Source: an uncultured Lachnospiraceae bacterium (lineage in GTDB: Bacteria > Bacillota > Clostridia > Lachnospirales > Lachnospiraceae). From it: a stretch of DNA of 62,149 bases. The stretch covers positions 1 to 62,149 of the forward strand of contig CANPOY010000011.1 in assembly GCA_947575805.1 (NCBI GenBank), written 5' to 3'. Made by a program: the position numbers and the translations under genes. Below the pieces are notes generated by a model. It was given only the letters and a program-made list of their open reading frames with translations. It did not search any database and was not told where the DNA came from. Positions 26,964-34,566 of this stretch are shown in pieces; position 1 is the stretch's first letter; each line of letters begins with the position of its first letter.

Positions 26964-28076
26964 TTACATTTCGCCGGCAAGTCGGCTTTGAATCTGCCGA
27001 AAGACTACATTATCTTTCAGCTTCTCGAATGCGGGATGGGAAAAGGCCGCGGTAATATTCTGCTGCAGCAAGTGCAGATCCCGGGGAGCGGCGCTGCCCA
27101 GAGGCAGTCGTTCTATCCATTCGTCCAGCAGATCAAAATATTTGTCGCCGTGCAGAACAGGAGCCTTGAGAAAGCCGGTAATACATTTTTCGAATTTTGA
27201 CAGCGCATTCAGCGCGTCCGAAAGGAGGTCATTTCGGGTATAAAATACAGCTGTTTCATAATGGAAGCGGGCGGCGCTGTTGGGATGCAGTTCGTCTATA
27301 CGGCAGGCTTCCAGTATAGCGGTGATCCGGCGGATCGTTTCCAGACACCGTGCCGGATCCTCGTATAGAGTCAGTTCTGCGGTTCCGGCTGCAACAAGCT
27401 GCAACAGGGTCTGATACTGTGTGATCTGGGCGTAGCTGCGGGCCTGTGGCAGATTACCGGACATTTGGCAGGCTTGTATCAGCACCTGGTTGCACTGCGT
27501 GGATAAACGGTTGGGATCGGTCATCAGGGGTTCCAGAATCCTGACGGCCTCTCCGGCGTTTCCCTGCTGCATTTTCAGGGTAGCTTGGAGTACGGCGGCG
27601 TCAGAACAGATGCCGGCATCCGTGCAGTTTTCCGTGATTCTCCCGCACCAGGAGAACGCAGTGGAGATCATTTTTTGCCGATCTACCGGATTTTCCGGGA
27701 GCATGAAGTGGTTGAAGTACAGGATGCAGAGCTGGAGCAGCAGGGGATAGCAGGAATAATAGCGCCGGGCCAGCGCTTCGGCCTCGGCGGTGACTTCTGC
27801 AAACGGGCGTTTTGAAAACTTTTCGGTAAGCTCCAGATAGCAGCGGCGGATCTGTTCCCGGGAGAGCTGTGCTTCGTATCCCATAAGCGAGTCAACAGAC
27901 ACTCCGAAAAATGCCGCAAGCTGGGGCAGCAGCAGAATGTCCGGCAGACTCTGGGCGTTTTCCCATTTTGAGACAGAAGCCTTTGTTACACCGAGAAAGG
28001 ATGCCAGCTCCTCCTGGGTAATGCGCCGCTCCCGGCGCAGGCGCGTCAGGTTATCCGATAAATGAATCTGATCCAT
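26964..28076 (-). CDS. XRE-family regulator with helical-repeat C-terminus
   Basis: 370 residues with AAGGAGG upstream. Residues about 6-60 are a helix-turn-helix (LRRERRITQEELASFLGV, ASVSKWENAQSLPD). The remaining 300 are all-helical and look like TPR repeats (L-x2-A-x2-Y spacing, repeated A/G-small residue positions), the layout of peptide-sensing or dimerising Rgg/PlcR-like regulators, though no close family is claimed. It leads the ABC operon and probably controls it. Confidence 0.8.
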   Translation of the reverse strand: MDQIHLSDNLTRLRRERRITQEELASFLGVTKASVSKWENAQSLPDILLLPQLAAFFGVSVDSLMGYEAQLSREQIRRCYLELTEKFSKRPFAEVTAEAEALARRYYSCYPLLLQLCILYFNHFMLPENPVDRQKMISTAFSWCGRITENCTDAGICSDAAVLQATLKMQQGNAGEAVRILEPLMTDPNRLSTQCNQVLIQACQMSGNLPQARSYAQITQYQTLLQLVAAGTAELTLYEDPARCLETIRRITAILEACRIDELHPNSAARFHYETAVFYTRNDLLSDALNALSKFEKCITGFLKAPVLHGDKYFDLLDEWIERLPLGSAAPRDLHLLQQNITAAFSHPAFEKLKDNVVFRQIQSRLAGEM

Positions 28077-28157
28077 TTTGCCTCCTTCCGGATGAAGACC
28101 CTATGATTCCCGGGCCATCAGGTTGCCTATGAGCGAAAGCTCCGATGTTTCAGGTAT

Positions 28158-28186
28158 ATTAGACCATATTCCGGGGTGTCTGTAAA
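28158..28186 (-). promoter_or_regulatory. Promoter of the XRE-ABC operon
   Basis: On the minus strand TTTACA (28186-28181), 17-bp spacer, TCTAAT (28163-28158), about 80 bp before the regulator start. Confidence 0.5.
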
Positions 28187-28257
28187 TGGAGGGATCCGAT
28201 ATTCTCAGTGGGAAAAATCAACTGTCGGGAAACAAAAGAGAAACACGGTAAAATGAA

Positions 28258-28304
28258 TGAAAAAAGGAAGCGGCATAGCACCTGTTACCGATGCCGTGCC
28301 GCTT
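28258..28304 (-). terminator. Terminator after the SDR gene
   Basis: Reading the minus strand, AAGCGGCA (28304-28297) pairs with TGCCGCTT (28275-28268) and is followed by CCTTTTTT. It separates the SDR from the XRE operon. Confidence 0.8.
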
Positions 28305-28334
28305 ATATTCATAGAGAAGTGCATACAAAAACGT

Positions 28335-29135
28335 TTACGGCCTTAACCCCATGCCGCCCTCTAAGGTGAGAGTCTCGCCGGAGAGGTACTTGAAATCGGG
28401 AGATGCCAGCTGCACGCAGACTCGTCCGATTTCCTTTTCCACATCGCCGTAATGACCCATGGGAGGCATGTGCACGTTTGCCTTGAAAGCTTCGGGGTAT
28501 GCTTTTTCAAACTGCTCCAGCTGTGCCGTCCATGCCAGAGGGCAGATGACATTCACATTGATGCCGTCCTTTCCCCATTCTGTGGCAGCCACTCTGGAGA
28601 GACCCCGGATGCCTTCTTTGGCAGCGGCATATGCACATTGCCCGAAGTTGCCGAAGAGCCCCGCGCCGGAGGCAAAGTTGATCACGGTGCCCCTGGTTTC
28701 CTTTAAGTGAGGATAACATGCCTTCATATAATAAAATGCAGCATACAGGCCGGAGTAAAGGGCCAGGTCAAACTGCTCCGTGGTGTGGTCGGCCAGGGTC
28801 ACGCCGGAAGCGGAAGCCTGGGCGTTGTTAATCACTACGTCGATCCTGCCGAAGGTTTCCATAGTCTTGCTGACGACTTCGTTTACCACGGATTCGTTAT
28901 CGGAGCCGGCGGAAACGTCTGCCGCCGAGGTCAGTACCTGAATGCCGTAAAGGCGCTCCAGCTCTTCCTTTGCGTCGTCCAGCTTCTTTGTGTTGCGTCC
29001 GGTGAGGACCAGATTTGCCCCCTCTTTTGCATAGGCGGTGGCAATACCGTAGCCGATGGAGCCGCAGGAACCGTCTGAAAGAACAGCTCGTCCCCCGCCT
29101 GTGATGATCGCTGTTTTACCTTGTAAAAAGCCCAT
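28335..29135 (-). CDS. SDR oxidoreductase with lengthened glycine loop
   Basis: 266 residues, SD AGGAGGG. The nucleotide motif is unusual: T-G-G-G-R-A-V-L-S-D-G-S-C-G-S-I-G-Y-G-I-A carries about 8 extra residues, and its end resembles the S-I-A-Y-G-I-A of FabI-type enoyl reductases. The active site is otherwise classical, with N-N-A-Q, F-A-S-G-A-G and Y-A-A-A-K. It is monocistronic, with its own promoter and terminator. Substrate unknown; gut Clostridia use related SDRs on steroids, fatty acyl groups and sugars. Confidence 0.85.
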   Translation of the reverse strand: MGFLQGKTAIITGGGRAVLSDGSCGSIGYGIATAYAKEGANLVLTGRNTKKLDDAKEELERLYGIQVLTSAADVSAGSDNESVVNEVVSKTMETFGRIDVVINNAQASASGVTLADHTTEQFDLALYSGLYAAFYYMKACYPHLKETRGTVINFASGAGLFGNFGQCAYAAAKEGIRGLSRVAATEWGKDGINVNVICPLAWTAQLEQFEKAYPEAFKANVHMPPMGHYGDVEKEIGRVCVQLASPDFKYLSGETLTLEGGMGLRP

Positions 29136-29177
29136 TTGATACCCTCCTGTCTGTTATTATGATTGATTTATGGTTTC

Positions 29178-29206
29178 ATTATAGCAAGCCCCCTTTGCGC
29201 GGTCAA
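29178..29206 (-). promoter_or_regulatory. Promoter of the SDR gene
   Basis: Minus strand TTGACC (29206-29201), 17-bp spacer, consensus TATAAT (29183-29178), about 45 bp before the ATG. Confidence 0.75.
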
Positions 29207-29289
29207 GGGGCATTCAGAGAGGTTTCCCCTGTATCCTCAGAAGGGTATGGGAGGGGATTCTGACCGACGGCTATGTGATCCGCGGCTGC

Positions 29290-29319
29290 ATCTTACCCTG
29301 TGAAAAGCGTATCTTACCC
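29290..29319 (+). promoter_or_regulatory. Candidate LytTR operator (9-bp direct repeat, 12-bp spacer)
   Basis: ATCTTACCC occurs at 29290-29298 and again, identical, at 29311-29319. The 12-bp spacer gives a 21-bp period, two helical turns, as in sites bound by AgrA and ComE. The second copy ends 8 bp before a -35 box. A LytTR-domain regulator is encoded in the operon immediately downstream. Confidence 0.6.
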
Positions 29320-29327
29320 CAAATTCA

Positions 29328-29356
29328 TTGCGGGAAACCGGGGACGGCTGTATGCT
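29328..29356 (+). promoter_or_regulatory. Candidate promoter of the ABC-LytTR-DUF3021 operon
   Basis: TTGCGG (29328-29333), 17-bp spacer, TATGCT (29351-29356). The weak -35 is consistent with a promoter needing an activator bound at the adjacent direct repeat. A GC-rich palindrome, GGGGCCGGCCCC, follows at about 29368-29381 in the leader. Confidence 0.45.
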
Positions 29357-29424
29357 GGCAGTGAAAGGAGGGGCCGGCCCCCGAAATTTGCCCGGGGAAG
29401 AGGCAAACCGGCGAAGGGAGATAT

Positions 29425-30372
29425 ATGGAAAAAAGCATAGAAGTAAAGGGTCTGAAAAAGTATTTTAGAGAGGTGAAGGCAGTAGACGACGTAAGTTTCA
29501 CGGTGGAGACCGGAGAGTTGTTTGGCTTCTTAGGGGTCAATGGGGCGGGGAAGTCCACCACCGTCAATATGCTCTGTACCCTCTTTGCACCGACGGCAGG
29601 GGAGATCCGTATCTGCGGATACCGAATGGGAAAAGAGGATGAAAAGATCAGGAAGAGTATCGGGGTGGTATGGCAGCACAACTGTCTGGACGAACGGCTG
29701 ACGGTGAAGGAGAATCTGTTTGTGAGAGGTTCGCTGTACGGATATACGGAAAGGGAACTTCGGGAGAGAGTGGAGGGAGTCTGCCGCAGATTGTGCCTGG
29801 AGAAGCTTTATAGCAGGCAATACGCAAAGCTGTCGGGAGGTCAGAAGCGTCTGTGCGAGCTGGGGGCGGCATTGATTCATACACCGGGAATATTATTTCT
29901 GGACGAACCTACAACGGGGCTGGATCCGGCTACCAGAAAGCTGGTATGGGAGAGCCTGGAGAATCTGCGGCAGGAGGGCGGCATGACGGTTTTTCTCACC
30001 ACTCATTATATGGAAGAGGCGGCAAGAGCAGGACATATTGCCATCCTTGACAGCGGGAGGATCAGGGAGTTCGGTACGCCCTTTGAACTGAAAGAGAAGT
30101 ATGCCCGGGATAAGCTGCGGCTGTGGCCGAAACCGGATATGGTCCGGCAGGCAGAAGGGGTGTTGGCGGAAATGCTGCCGGAGACGAAGAGTGCGCTGCG
30201 GCAGGAGGCAGGGCTTCTGACCGTGGACCTGGCAGACAGCATGGCGGCAATGCCGGTTTTAAACAGGGTGGCAGATTGCATCTCCGGCTTTGAATTGGTT
30301 CAGGGAACCATGGACGATGTGTTTTTAAATGTAACAGGCAAAAGTCTGGCAGTAGCGGGAGGAGAAGAATGA
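29425..30372 (+). CDS. ABC transporter ATP-binding protein (DrrA/CcmA type)
   Basis: 315 residues, with GGGAG upstream. Walker A GVNGAGKSTTVN, signature KLSGGQKRLCELG, Walker B ILFLDEPTTGLDP and T-T-H-Y-M-E-E-A. The C-terminal 90 residues form the DUF4162-like domain of antibiotic or lantibiotic exporter ATPases. Its last codons overlap the permease start by 4 bp (ATGA), so the two are coupled. Confidence 0.95.
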   Translation: MEKSIEVKGLKKYFREVKAVDDVSFTVETGELFGFLGVNGAGKSTTVNMLCTLFAPTAGEIRICGYRMGKEDEKIRKSIGVVWQHNCLDERLTVKENLFVRGSLYGYTERELRERVEGVCRRLCLEKLYSRQYAKLSGGQKRLCELGAALIHTPGILFLDEPTTGLDPATRKLVWESLENLRQEGGMTVFLTTHYMEEAARAGHIAILDSGRIREFGTPFELKEKYARDKLRLWPKPDMVRQAEGVLAEMLPETKSALRQEAGLLTVDLADSMAAMPVLNRVADCISGFELVQGTMDDVFLNVTGKSLAVAGGEE

Positions 30373-31283
30373 GGACGGTATTCTATCTGATTAAGAGGAA
30401 CAGCAGGGTATTTTTAAGAGACAAGGCGGCGGTTTTCTTCTCGGTGCTGTCCATGCTGGTCGTGCTGATGCTGATGGTAGTTTTTCTGGGGAAAATGCAC
30501 GGTGACGATCTGGTGAAGGTTCTGGCGGAGCTTGGCGGGGAGCGGGATGCGGCGCTGGATAAGAAAAATGCCGATTACCTGATTCAGCTCTGGGTGCTGG
30601 CTGGGATTCTGGCTGTGAACTCCGTGACGGTGACGTTGACGGTGCTGGGAATCATGGTACAGGATGAGACGAGGAAGCGGAGTATGGCGTTCTATGTGAC
30701 GCCGGTGAGCAGGATCAAGTTATCCCTGGGTTACATCATTTCCGCCTGGCTGGTGGGCACCGGAATGTGTGTGTTGACTCTGGCGGCAGGGGAGGTCTAT
30801 TTCCTGATAAGCGGATACGGCTTCCTGGGGGCGGCGGCTTTTTTCCGGCTGGCGGGCCTGATCGCGGTATGCACCTTTACCTTTTCCGCCCTGGGCTATC
30901 TATTGGCGCTTTTCGTGCACAGCGACAGCGCCTGGAGCGGGCTGCTTACGGTCATTGGGACGCTGGTGGGCTTCCTGGGGGGAATCTATCTGTCCCTGGG
31001 GTCCCTTTCGGAGGGGCTGCAGAATTTGTTAAAATGTCTGCCGGTGCTGCCATGCACCGCCATGCTGCGGGAGGCATGCACCGGGGAGGCGATACGGGAG
31101 ACTTTTGCGGGGCTGCCGGAGACGGCGGGGGATGTATTTCGCAGGGAGATGGGAATCACGCTGTTTTGGGGAGAAAAGGAGATTACGACCTTGGAACAGG
31201 TGGCATTTCTGCTCACTTATGCTATAATAGCCATAGCGGCAGCGGCGCTGGTGAACAGGAAACGCAAGCTGCGGGACCGCTGA
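30369..31283 (+). CDS. ABC-2 type permease
   Basis: 304 residues with about six membrane segments (about 20-40, 75-100, 120-150, 155-180, 190-215 and 275-295) and an extracellular loop after the first. Partner of the preceding ATPase. Exporters of this class carry drugs, lipids or peptides; the substrate is not deducible. A LytTR regulator gene begins 46 bp downstream. Confidence 0.9.
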   Translation: MRTVFYLIKRNSRVFLRDKAAVFFSVLSMLVVLMLMVVFLGKMHGDDLVKVLAELGGERDAALDKKNADYLIQLWVLAGILAVNSVTVTLTVLGIMVQDETRKRSMAFYVTPVSRIKLSLGYIISAWLVGTGMCVLTLAAGEVYFLISGYGFLGAAAFFRLAGLIAVCTFTFSALGYLLALFVHSDSAWSGLLTVIGTLVGFLGGIYLSLGSLSEGLQNLLKCLPVLPCTAMLREACTGEAIRETFAGLPETAGDVFRREMGITLFWGEKEITTLEQVAFLLTYAIIAIAAAALVNRKRKLRDR

Positions 31284-31301
31284 AGCGCAGGAATTTGAGC
31301 C

Positions 31302-31324
31302 GCAGCTTAGCTGCAACATGGAGG
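31302..31324 (+). promoter_or_regulatory. Hairpin abutting the lytTR-gene ribosome binding site
   Basis: GCAGC (31302-31306), TTA, GCTGC (31310-31314), then AA and CATGGAGG (31317-31324). Same architecture as in front of ackA, trmD and others. Confidence 0.5.
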
Positions 31325-31329
31325 ATTGA

Positions 31330-31767
31330 ATGAAAATAACGATACAGGACTGCCCGCCGGAAGAGGAAGAGGAAATCATTATTCGCTGCAGATCGCTGGA
31401 CGACTCTTTGCTGCAGATGATTTATTCCCTGCGGGCAGGGCGAGTGAAGCTGACGGTATCCAAGGGGGACAGGATCTTTCAGGTACAACCTTCGGATATT
31501 TTCTATTTTGAAGCAGTGGACAACAGAGTGTTCGCTTATATGGAAAAAGAGGTTTTTGATACCAAAAGCAAGCTGTACGAGCTGGAAAAGCAGTTGGATC
31601 ATACGGATTTTTTCAGGGCATCCAAATCTACAATTATTAATCTGGCAAAGGTAAGGAATATCTGTCCGGCATTTAACGGGCGCTTTGAGGCCTGTATGGA
31701 GAACGGGGAAAAGCTGATTGTATCCAGGCAGTATGTGCCTGACCTGAAGAAAAAGCTGGGGCTTTAG
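31330..31767 (+). CDS. LytTR-domain DNA-binding regulator
   Basis: 145 residues. After about 40 N-terminal residues (no receiver domain) comes a LytTR domain of about 95 residues with D-I-F-Y-F-E-A-V-D-N-R-V-F-A-Y, FFRASKSTIINLAKVRNI and SRQYVPDLKKKLGL. LytTR proteins bind pairs of 9-bp repeats 12-13 bp apart. Lacking a receiver, it cannot be controlled by a histidine kinase; the DUF3021 membrane protein 11 bp downstream is the probable partner and may hold it inactive at the membrane, as in streptococcal LytTR systems with membrane inhibitors. Confidence 0.92.
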   Translation: MKITIQDCPPEEEEEIIIRCRSLDDSLLQMIYSLRAGRVKLTVSKGDRIFQVQPSDIFYFEAVDNRVFAYMEKEVFDTKSKLYELEKQLDHTDFFRASKSTIINLAKVRNICPAFNGRFEACMENGEKLIVSRQYVPDLKKKLGL

Positions 31768-31778
31768 GAGGGAACACA

Positions 31779-32267
31779 ATGTGCAGACGAAAAATAGAGT
31801 TTCTCTTTCATATTTTCAGTATGATAACATCCTGTATGGTAATTGCAGTGGCGCTTTTTACTACCGTAATCAATCCTACGGAAAGAATTTTGTCTACGAC
31901 GCTCTGGCAGATCGTGGCGGTAGCAGCGGTGCTTACGGTGCCCTCCCTGATCTATCCCTGGGACCGGTCTATGGGAAAGACGGAGATTGCGGTGAGGACG
32001 GTAATCCATTACGTGCTGGTCAATGTGATCGTTCTGGTCTCCGGGCGGATGTTTGACTGGTACAGCGCGGAGGATGCGCTGAGCGTTGCCGCCATGCTGG
32101 TTACCATTGCCGTTATTTTCGCAATCGTTTCCGGGATTTCCTGGAGCAAGTCGGCAAGAGATGCAAAGCGGATGAACGAAAGATTAAAGGGATATGCGAA
32201 AAAAGCTGTTGACAACTCGGGCGCCCCTATGTATAATGAATCAGTGTGTGAAGACGATTCGTATTAG
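31779..32267 (+). CDS. DUF3021 family membrane protein
   Basis: 162 residues with four membrane segments (about 8-28, 42-60, 75-95 and 103-125) and a charged cytoplasmic tail. It is the usual partner of stand-alone LytTR regulators and probably acts as sensor or inhibitor of the regulator encoded just before it. The last 20 codons contain a consensus promoter for the following yceD-rpmF pair. Confidence 0.88.
   Translation: MCRRKIEFLFHIFSMITSCMVIAVALFTTVINPTERILSTTLWQIVAVAAVLTVPSLIYPWDRSMGKTEIAVRTVIHYVLVNVIVLVSGRMFDWYSAEDALSVAAMLVTIAVIFAIVSGISWSKSARDAKRMNERLKGYAKKAVDNSGAPMYNESVCEDDSY
32209..32237 (+). promoter_or_regulatory. Promoter of yceD-rpmF inside the DUF3021 gene
   Basis: Perfect TTGACA (32209-32214), 17-bp spacer, perfect TATAAT (32232-32237), 64 bp before the yceD start. 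It gives the housekeeping pair its own strong transcription despite the accessory operon upstream. Confidence 0.85.
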
Positions 32268-32300
32268 TGTGCTGTTTCCTATTAACTTACAGGAGTCGCT

Positions 32301-32822
32301 ATGTTAGTGAATTTATCCGATGTATTCACATCCGAGGGCAGACGGATCAGCATGGAGGTGCCGCTTGAAATGACGTGCTTTCAAAGCGGGGCGGCATGCT
32401 TTGAAATCAGGGAAAAGTCCCCGGTGACGTTTACGTTTTCCAACATGGAAGCCGGCAAGGTTAAGGTGGAGGGAAATGTGAGCCTGAAGCTCCAGACAAG
32501 CTGTGACAGATGTCTGACGGAGGTAATAACGGCGCTTGACCTTCCGTTTGAGAGGGTGGTGCTCTCTCCGGAGGCGGAGGACAGGGAGGCTGTGGACGAT
32601 CTGAGCTTCATGGAAGGCTACCAGCTGAATACGGAAACTTTTGTGTTCAATGAGATCATTGGAAACTGGCCTGCAAAGATTCTGTGCAGGGAAGACTGCA
32701 AGGGGCTTTGTCTCGTGTGTGGACAGAATCTGAATGAGAGGGAATGCGGATGTGATACTTTTGTCCCTGACCCGCGAATGGCCGTGATTCAAGATATTTT
32801 CAATGCGAATAAGGAGGTGTAA
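32301..32822 (+). CDS. yceD: YceD/DUF177 family protein
   Basis: 173 residues. The family's Cys-rich core is present: S-C-D-R-C-L, then C-R-E-D-C-K-G-L-C-L-V-C-G and G-C-D-T-F, followed by P-R-M-A-V-I-Q-D. YceD is needed for normal 23S rRNA accumulation and is almost always cotranscribed with rpmF, which begins 2 bp downstream. Confidence 0.9.
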   Translation: MLVNLSDVFTSEGRRISMEVPLEMTCFQSGAACFEIREKSPVTFTFSNMEAGKVKVEGNVSLKLQTSCDRCLTEVITALDLPFERVVLSPEAEDREAVDDLSFMEGYQLNTETFVFNEIIGNWPAKILCREDCKGLCLVCGQNLNERECGCDTFVPDPRMAVIQDIFNANKEV

Positions 32823-32824
32823 CG

Positions 32825-33004
32825 ATGTCTATTTGTCCCAAGAATAAATCTTCTAAAAGCAGAAGAGACAAGAGAAGAGCAAACTGGAAGATGAGCGCTC
32901 CTACTCTGGTAAAGTGCAGCAAGTGCGGCGCATTGACAGTGCCTCACAGAGTCTGCAAGGCCTGCGGTTCTTACAATAAGAAGCAGGTTGTAGAGGTTGA
33001 TTGA
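32825..33004 (+). CDS. rpmF: 50S ribosomal protein L32
   Basis: 59 residues, with AAGGAGG upstream. It starts MSICPKNKSSKSRRDKRRAN and has a complete zinc ribbon (C-S-K-C-G then C-K-A-C-G). It is the bacterial L32 of the large subunit. A strong terminator follows 14 bp after the stop. Confidence 0.97.
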   Translation: MSICPKNKSSKSRRDKRRANWKMSAPTLVKCSKCGALTVPHRVCKACGSYNKKQVVEVD

Positions 33005-33017
33005 CGAATCAGGGAAG

Positions 33018-33050
33018 GCTGTCGGCGTCGAAGGTGCCGGCAGCTTTTTT
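33018..33050 (+). terminator. Terminator after rpmF
   Basis: GCTGTCGGC (33018-33026) pairs with GCCGGCAGC (33036-33044), one G-T, followed by TTTTTT. Confidence 0.9.
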
Positions 33051-33079
33051 GTCTTATTTATCTTATCGGGAGTCAGGGT

Positions 33080-34459
33080 ATGTTGGAAAAGATAAAAAGC
33101 CTGTTTGGGCAGGTGGATATGACCCAGGGGAGGCCCTGGGAGCGGATTGTAGTATTTACGATCCCCATGCTGATCGGCAATATTGCCCAGCAGATGTACA
33201 ATACGGTAGACAGCATTGTGGTGGGAAAGTATGAGGGGGATAATGCCCTGGCGGCGGTGGGAAGCGCAAGCCCCATTTTTAATCTGTTGCTTGTACTGTT
33301 TGTGGGTATTTCCATGGGAGCGGGCATTATGGTTTCGCAGTATTACGGCTCCAGGGACAGGGAAAACCTTTCCAGGACTATCGGCAGCACAATCACGCTG
33401 ACCGCCATAGCGTCTGTTTTGCTGATGATTGCAGGCACCTTTGCGATCCGGCCTGTGCTGGAGCTTCTGGATACCCCGGAAAGCATTATTGACTGGTGTA
33501 CTTCGTATCTGATGATCCTGCTGTGGGGTATCGTCGGGCTGGCTTATTATAATATCTTATGCGGGATCCTGCGGGGGTTGGGAGATTCCCTGTCCGCCCT
33601 GGTGTACCTGCTGATTGCCACGGTGATCAATATTGTGCTGGATGTATGGTTTGTGGCGGGATTACATATGGGCGTGTCCGGAGTGGCATTGGCTACGGTG
33701 ATTGCCCAGCTGATTTCCGCCGTACTGTGTGTGATAAAGCTGCGAAAAATGACGGAATTCTTTGATTTGAAAGCTCAGTATCTCAAGCCGGACAGAGTTA
33801 CCATGCTGACGGTGATCAGGCTGGGACTGCCTTCCGGTATTACTCAGGCGATATTTTCCCTGGCCATGGTGGTGGTACAGTCTCTGACCAACAGCTTCGG
33901 AGAGATGATCATTGCGGCAAATGTTATCATCATGAGGGTGGACGGTTTTGCCATGATGCCCAATTTCTCCTTCGGTACGGCAATGACTACCTACGCCGGG
34001 CAGAATGTGGGCGCCAGGCAGATGGATCGGGTTAAGCAGGGAGCCAAAGAGGGCACTTTGATCGCCGTCGGTACTTCTGCAGTGATTACCGGCCTGATTC
34101 TGCTGTTCGGGCCGTATCTGATGGGGATCTTTACAAATACGAAAGAGCTTGCGCAGCTGAGCGCAAATATGATGAGAATTCTGGCCCTGGGCTATATTGC
34201 CATGGCGGTGACCCAAAGTCTGTCAGGGGTGATGCGGGGGGCAGGGGATACGGTAACACCCATGTGGATTTCCCTGGTGACCACGGTGGCCATCCGTGTT
34301 CCGCTGGTATACGCCCTTGTGGAGGTGACCAAAACACCGGAGCTTCCCCAGGGACGTTACGAGAGCCTGTGGATTTCACTGCTGTGCGCATGGGTGCTGG
34401 GGGCGCTGATCACCTTTATCTTCTATCGGATCGGGAGATGGAAGAAAAAAGCGCTGTAA
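33080..34459 (+). CDS. MATE family efflux transporter
   Basis: 459 residues with twelve predicted membrane segments and the family start W-E-R-I-V-V-F-T-I-P-M-L-I-G-N-I-A-Q-Q-M-Y-N-T-V-D-S. MATE proteins export drugs or metabolites in exchange for Na+ or H+. The gene lies between the rpmF terminator and its own terminator, inside the normally compact rpmF-plsX region, so it looks like a later insertion. No clear SD (AGTCAGG only) or promoter was found. Confidence 0.93.
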   Translation: MLEKIKSLFGQVDMTQGRPWERIVVFTIPMLIGNIAQQMYNTVDSIVVGKYEGDNALAAVGSASPIFNLLLVLFVGISMGAGIMVSQYYGSRDRENLSRTIGSTITLTAIASVLLMIAGTFAIRPVLELLDTPESIIDWCTSYLMILLWGIVGLAYYNILCGILRGLGDSLSALVYLLIATVINIVLDVWFVAGLHMGVSGVALATVIAQLISAVLCVIKLRKMTEFFDLKAQYLKPDRVTMLTVIRLGLPSGITQAIFSLAMVVVQSLTNSFGEMIIAANVIIMRVDGFAMMPNFSFGTAMTTYAGQNVGARQMDRVKQGAKEGTLIAVGTSAVITGLILLFGPYLMGIFTNTKELAQLSANMMRILALGYIAMAVTQSLSGVMRGAGDTVTPMWISLVTTVAIRVPLVYALVEVTKTPELPQGRYESLWISLLCAWVLGALITFIFYRIGRWKKKAL

Positions 34460-34471
34460 ACAGGTGAAAAG

Positions 34472-34506
34472 GCAAGTGGGAAAGTGTGATTTTCCACTTG
34501 CTTTTT
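34472..34506 (+). terminator. Terminator after the MATE gene
   Basis: GCAAGTGG (34472-34479) pairs with CCACTTGC (34494-34501), extendable by GAAA/TTTT, then TTTTT. Confidence 0.9.
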
Positions 34507-34566
34507 GTTTTGCGATCTATTATAGTAAGTTATGGTGCGAAATCTTCTTGGAAATGGAGGATGGCA

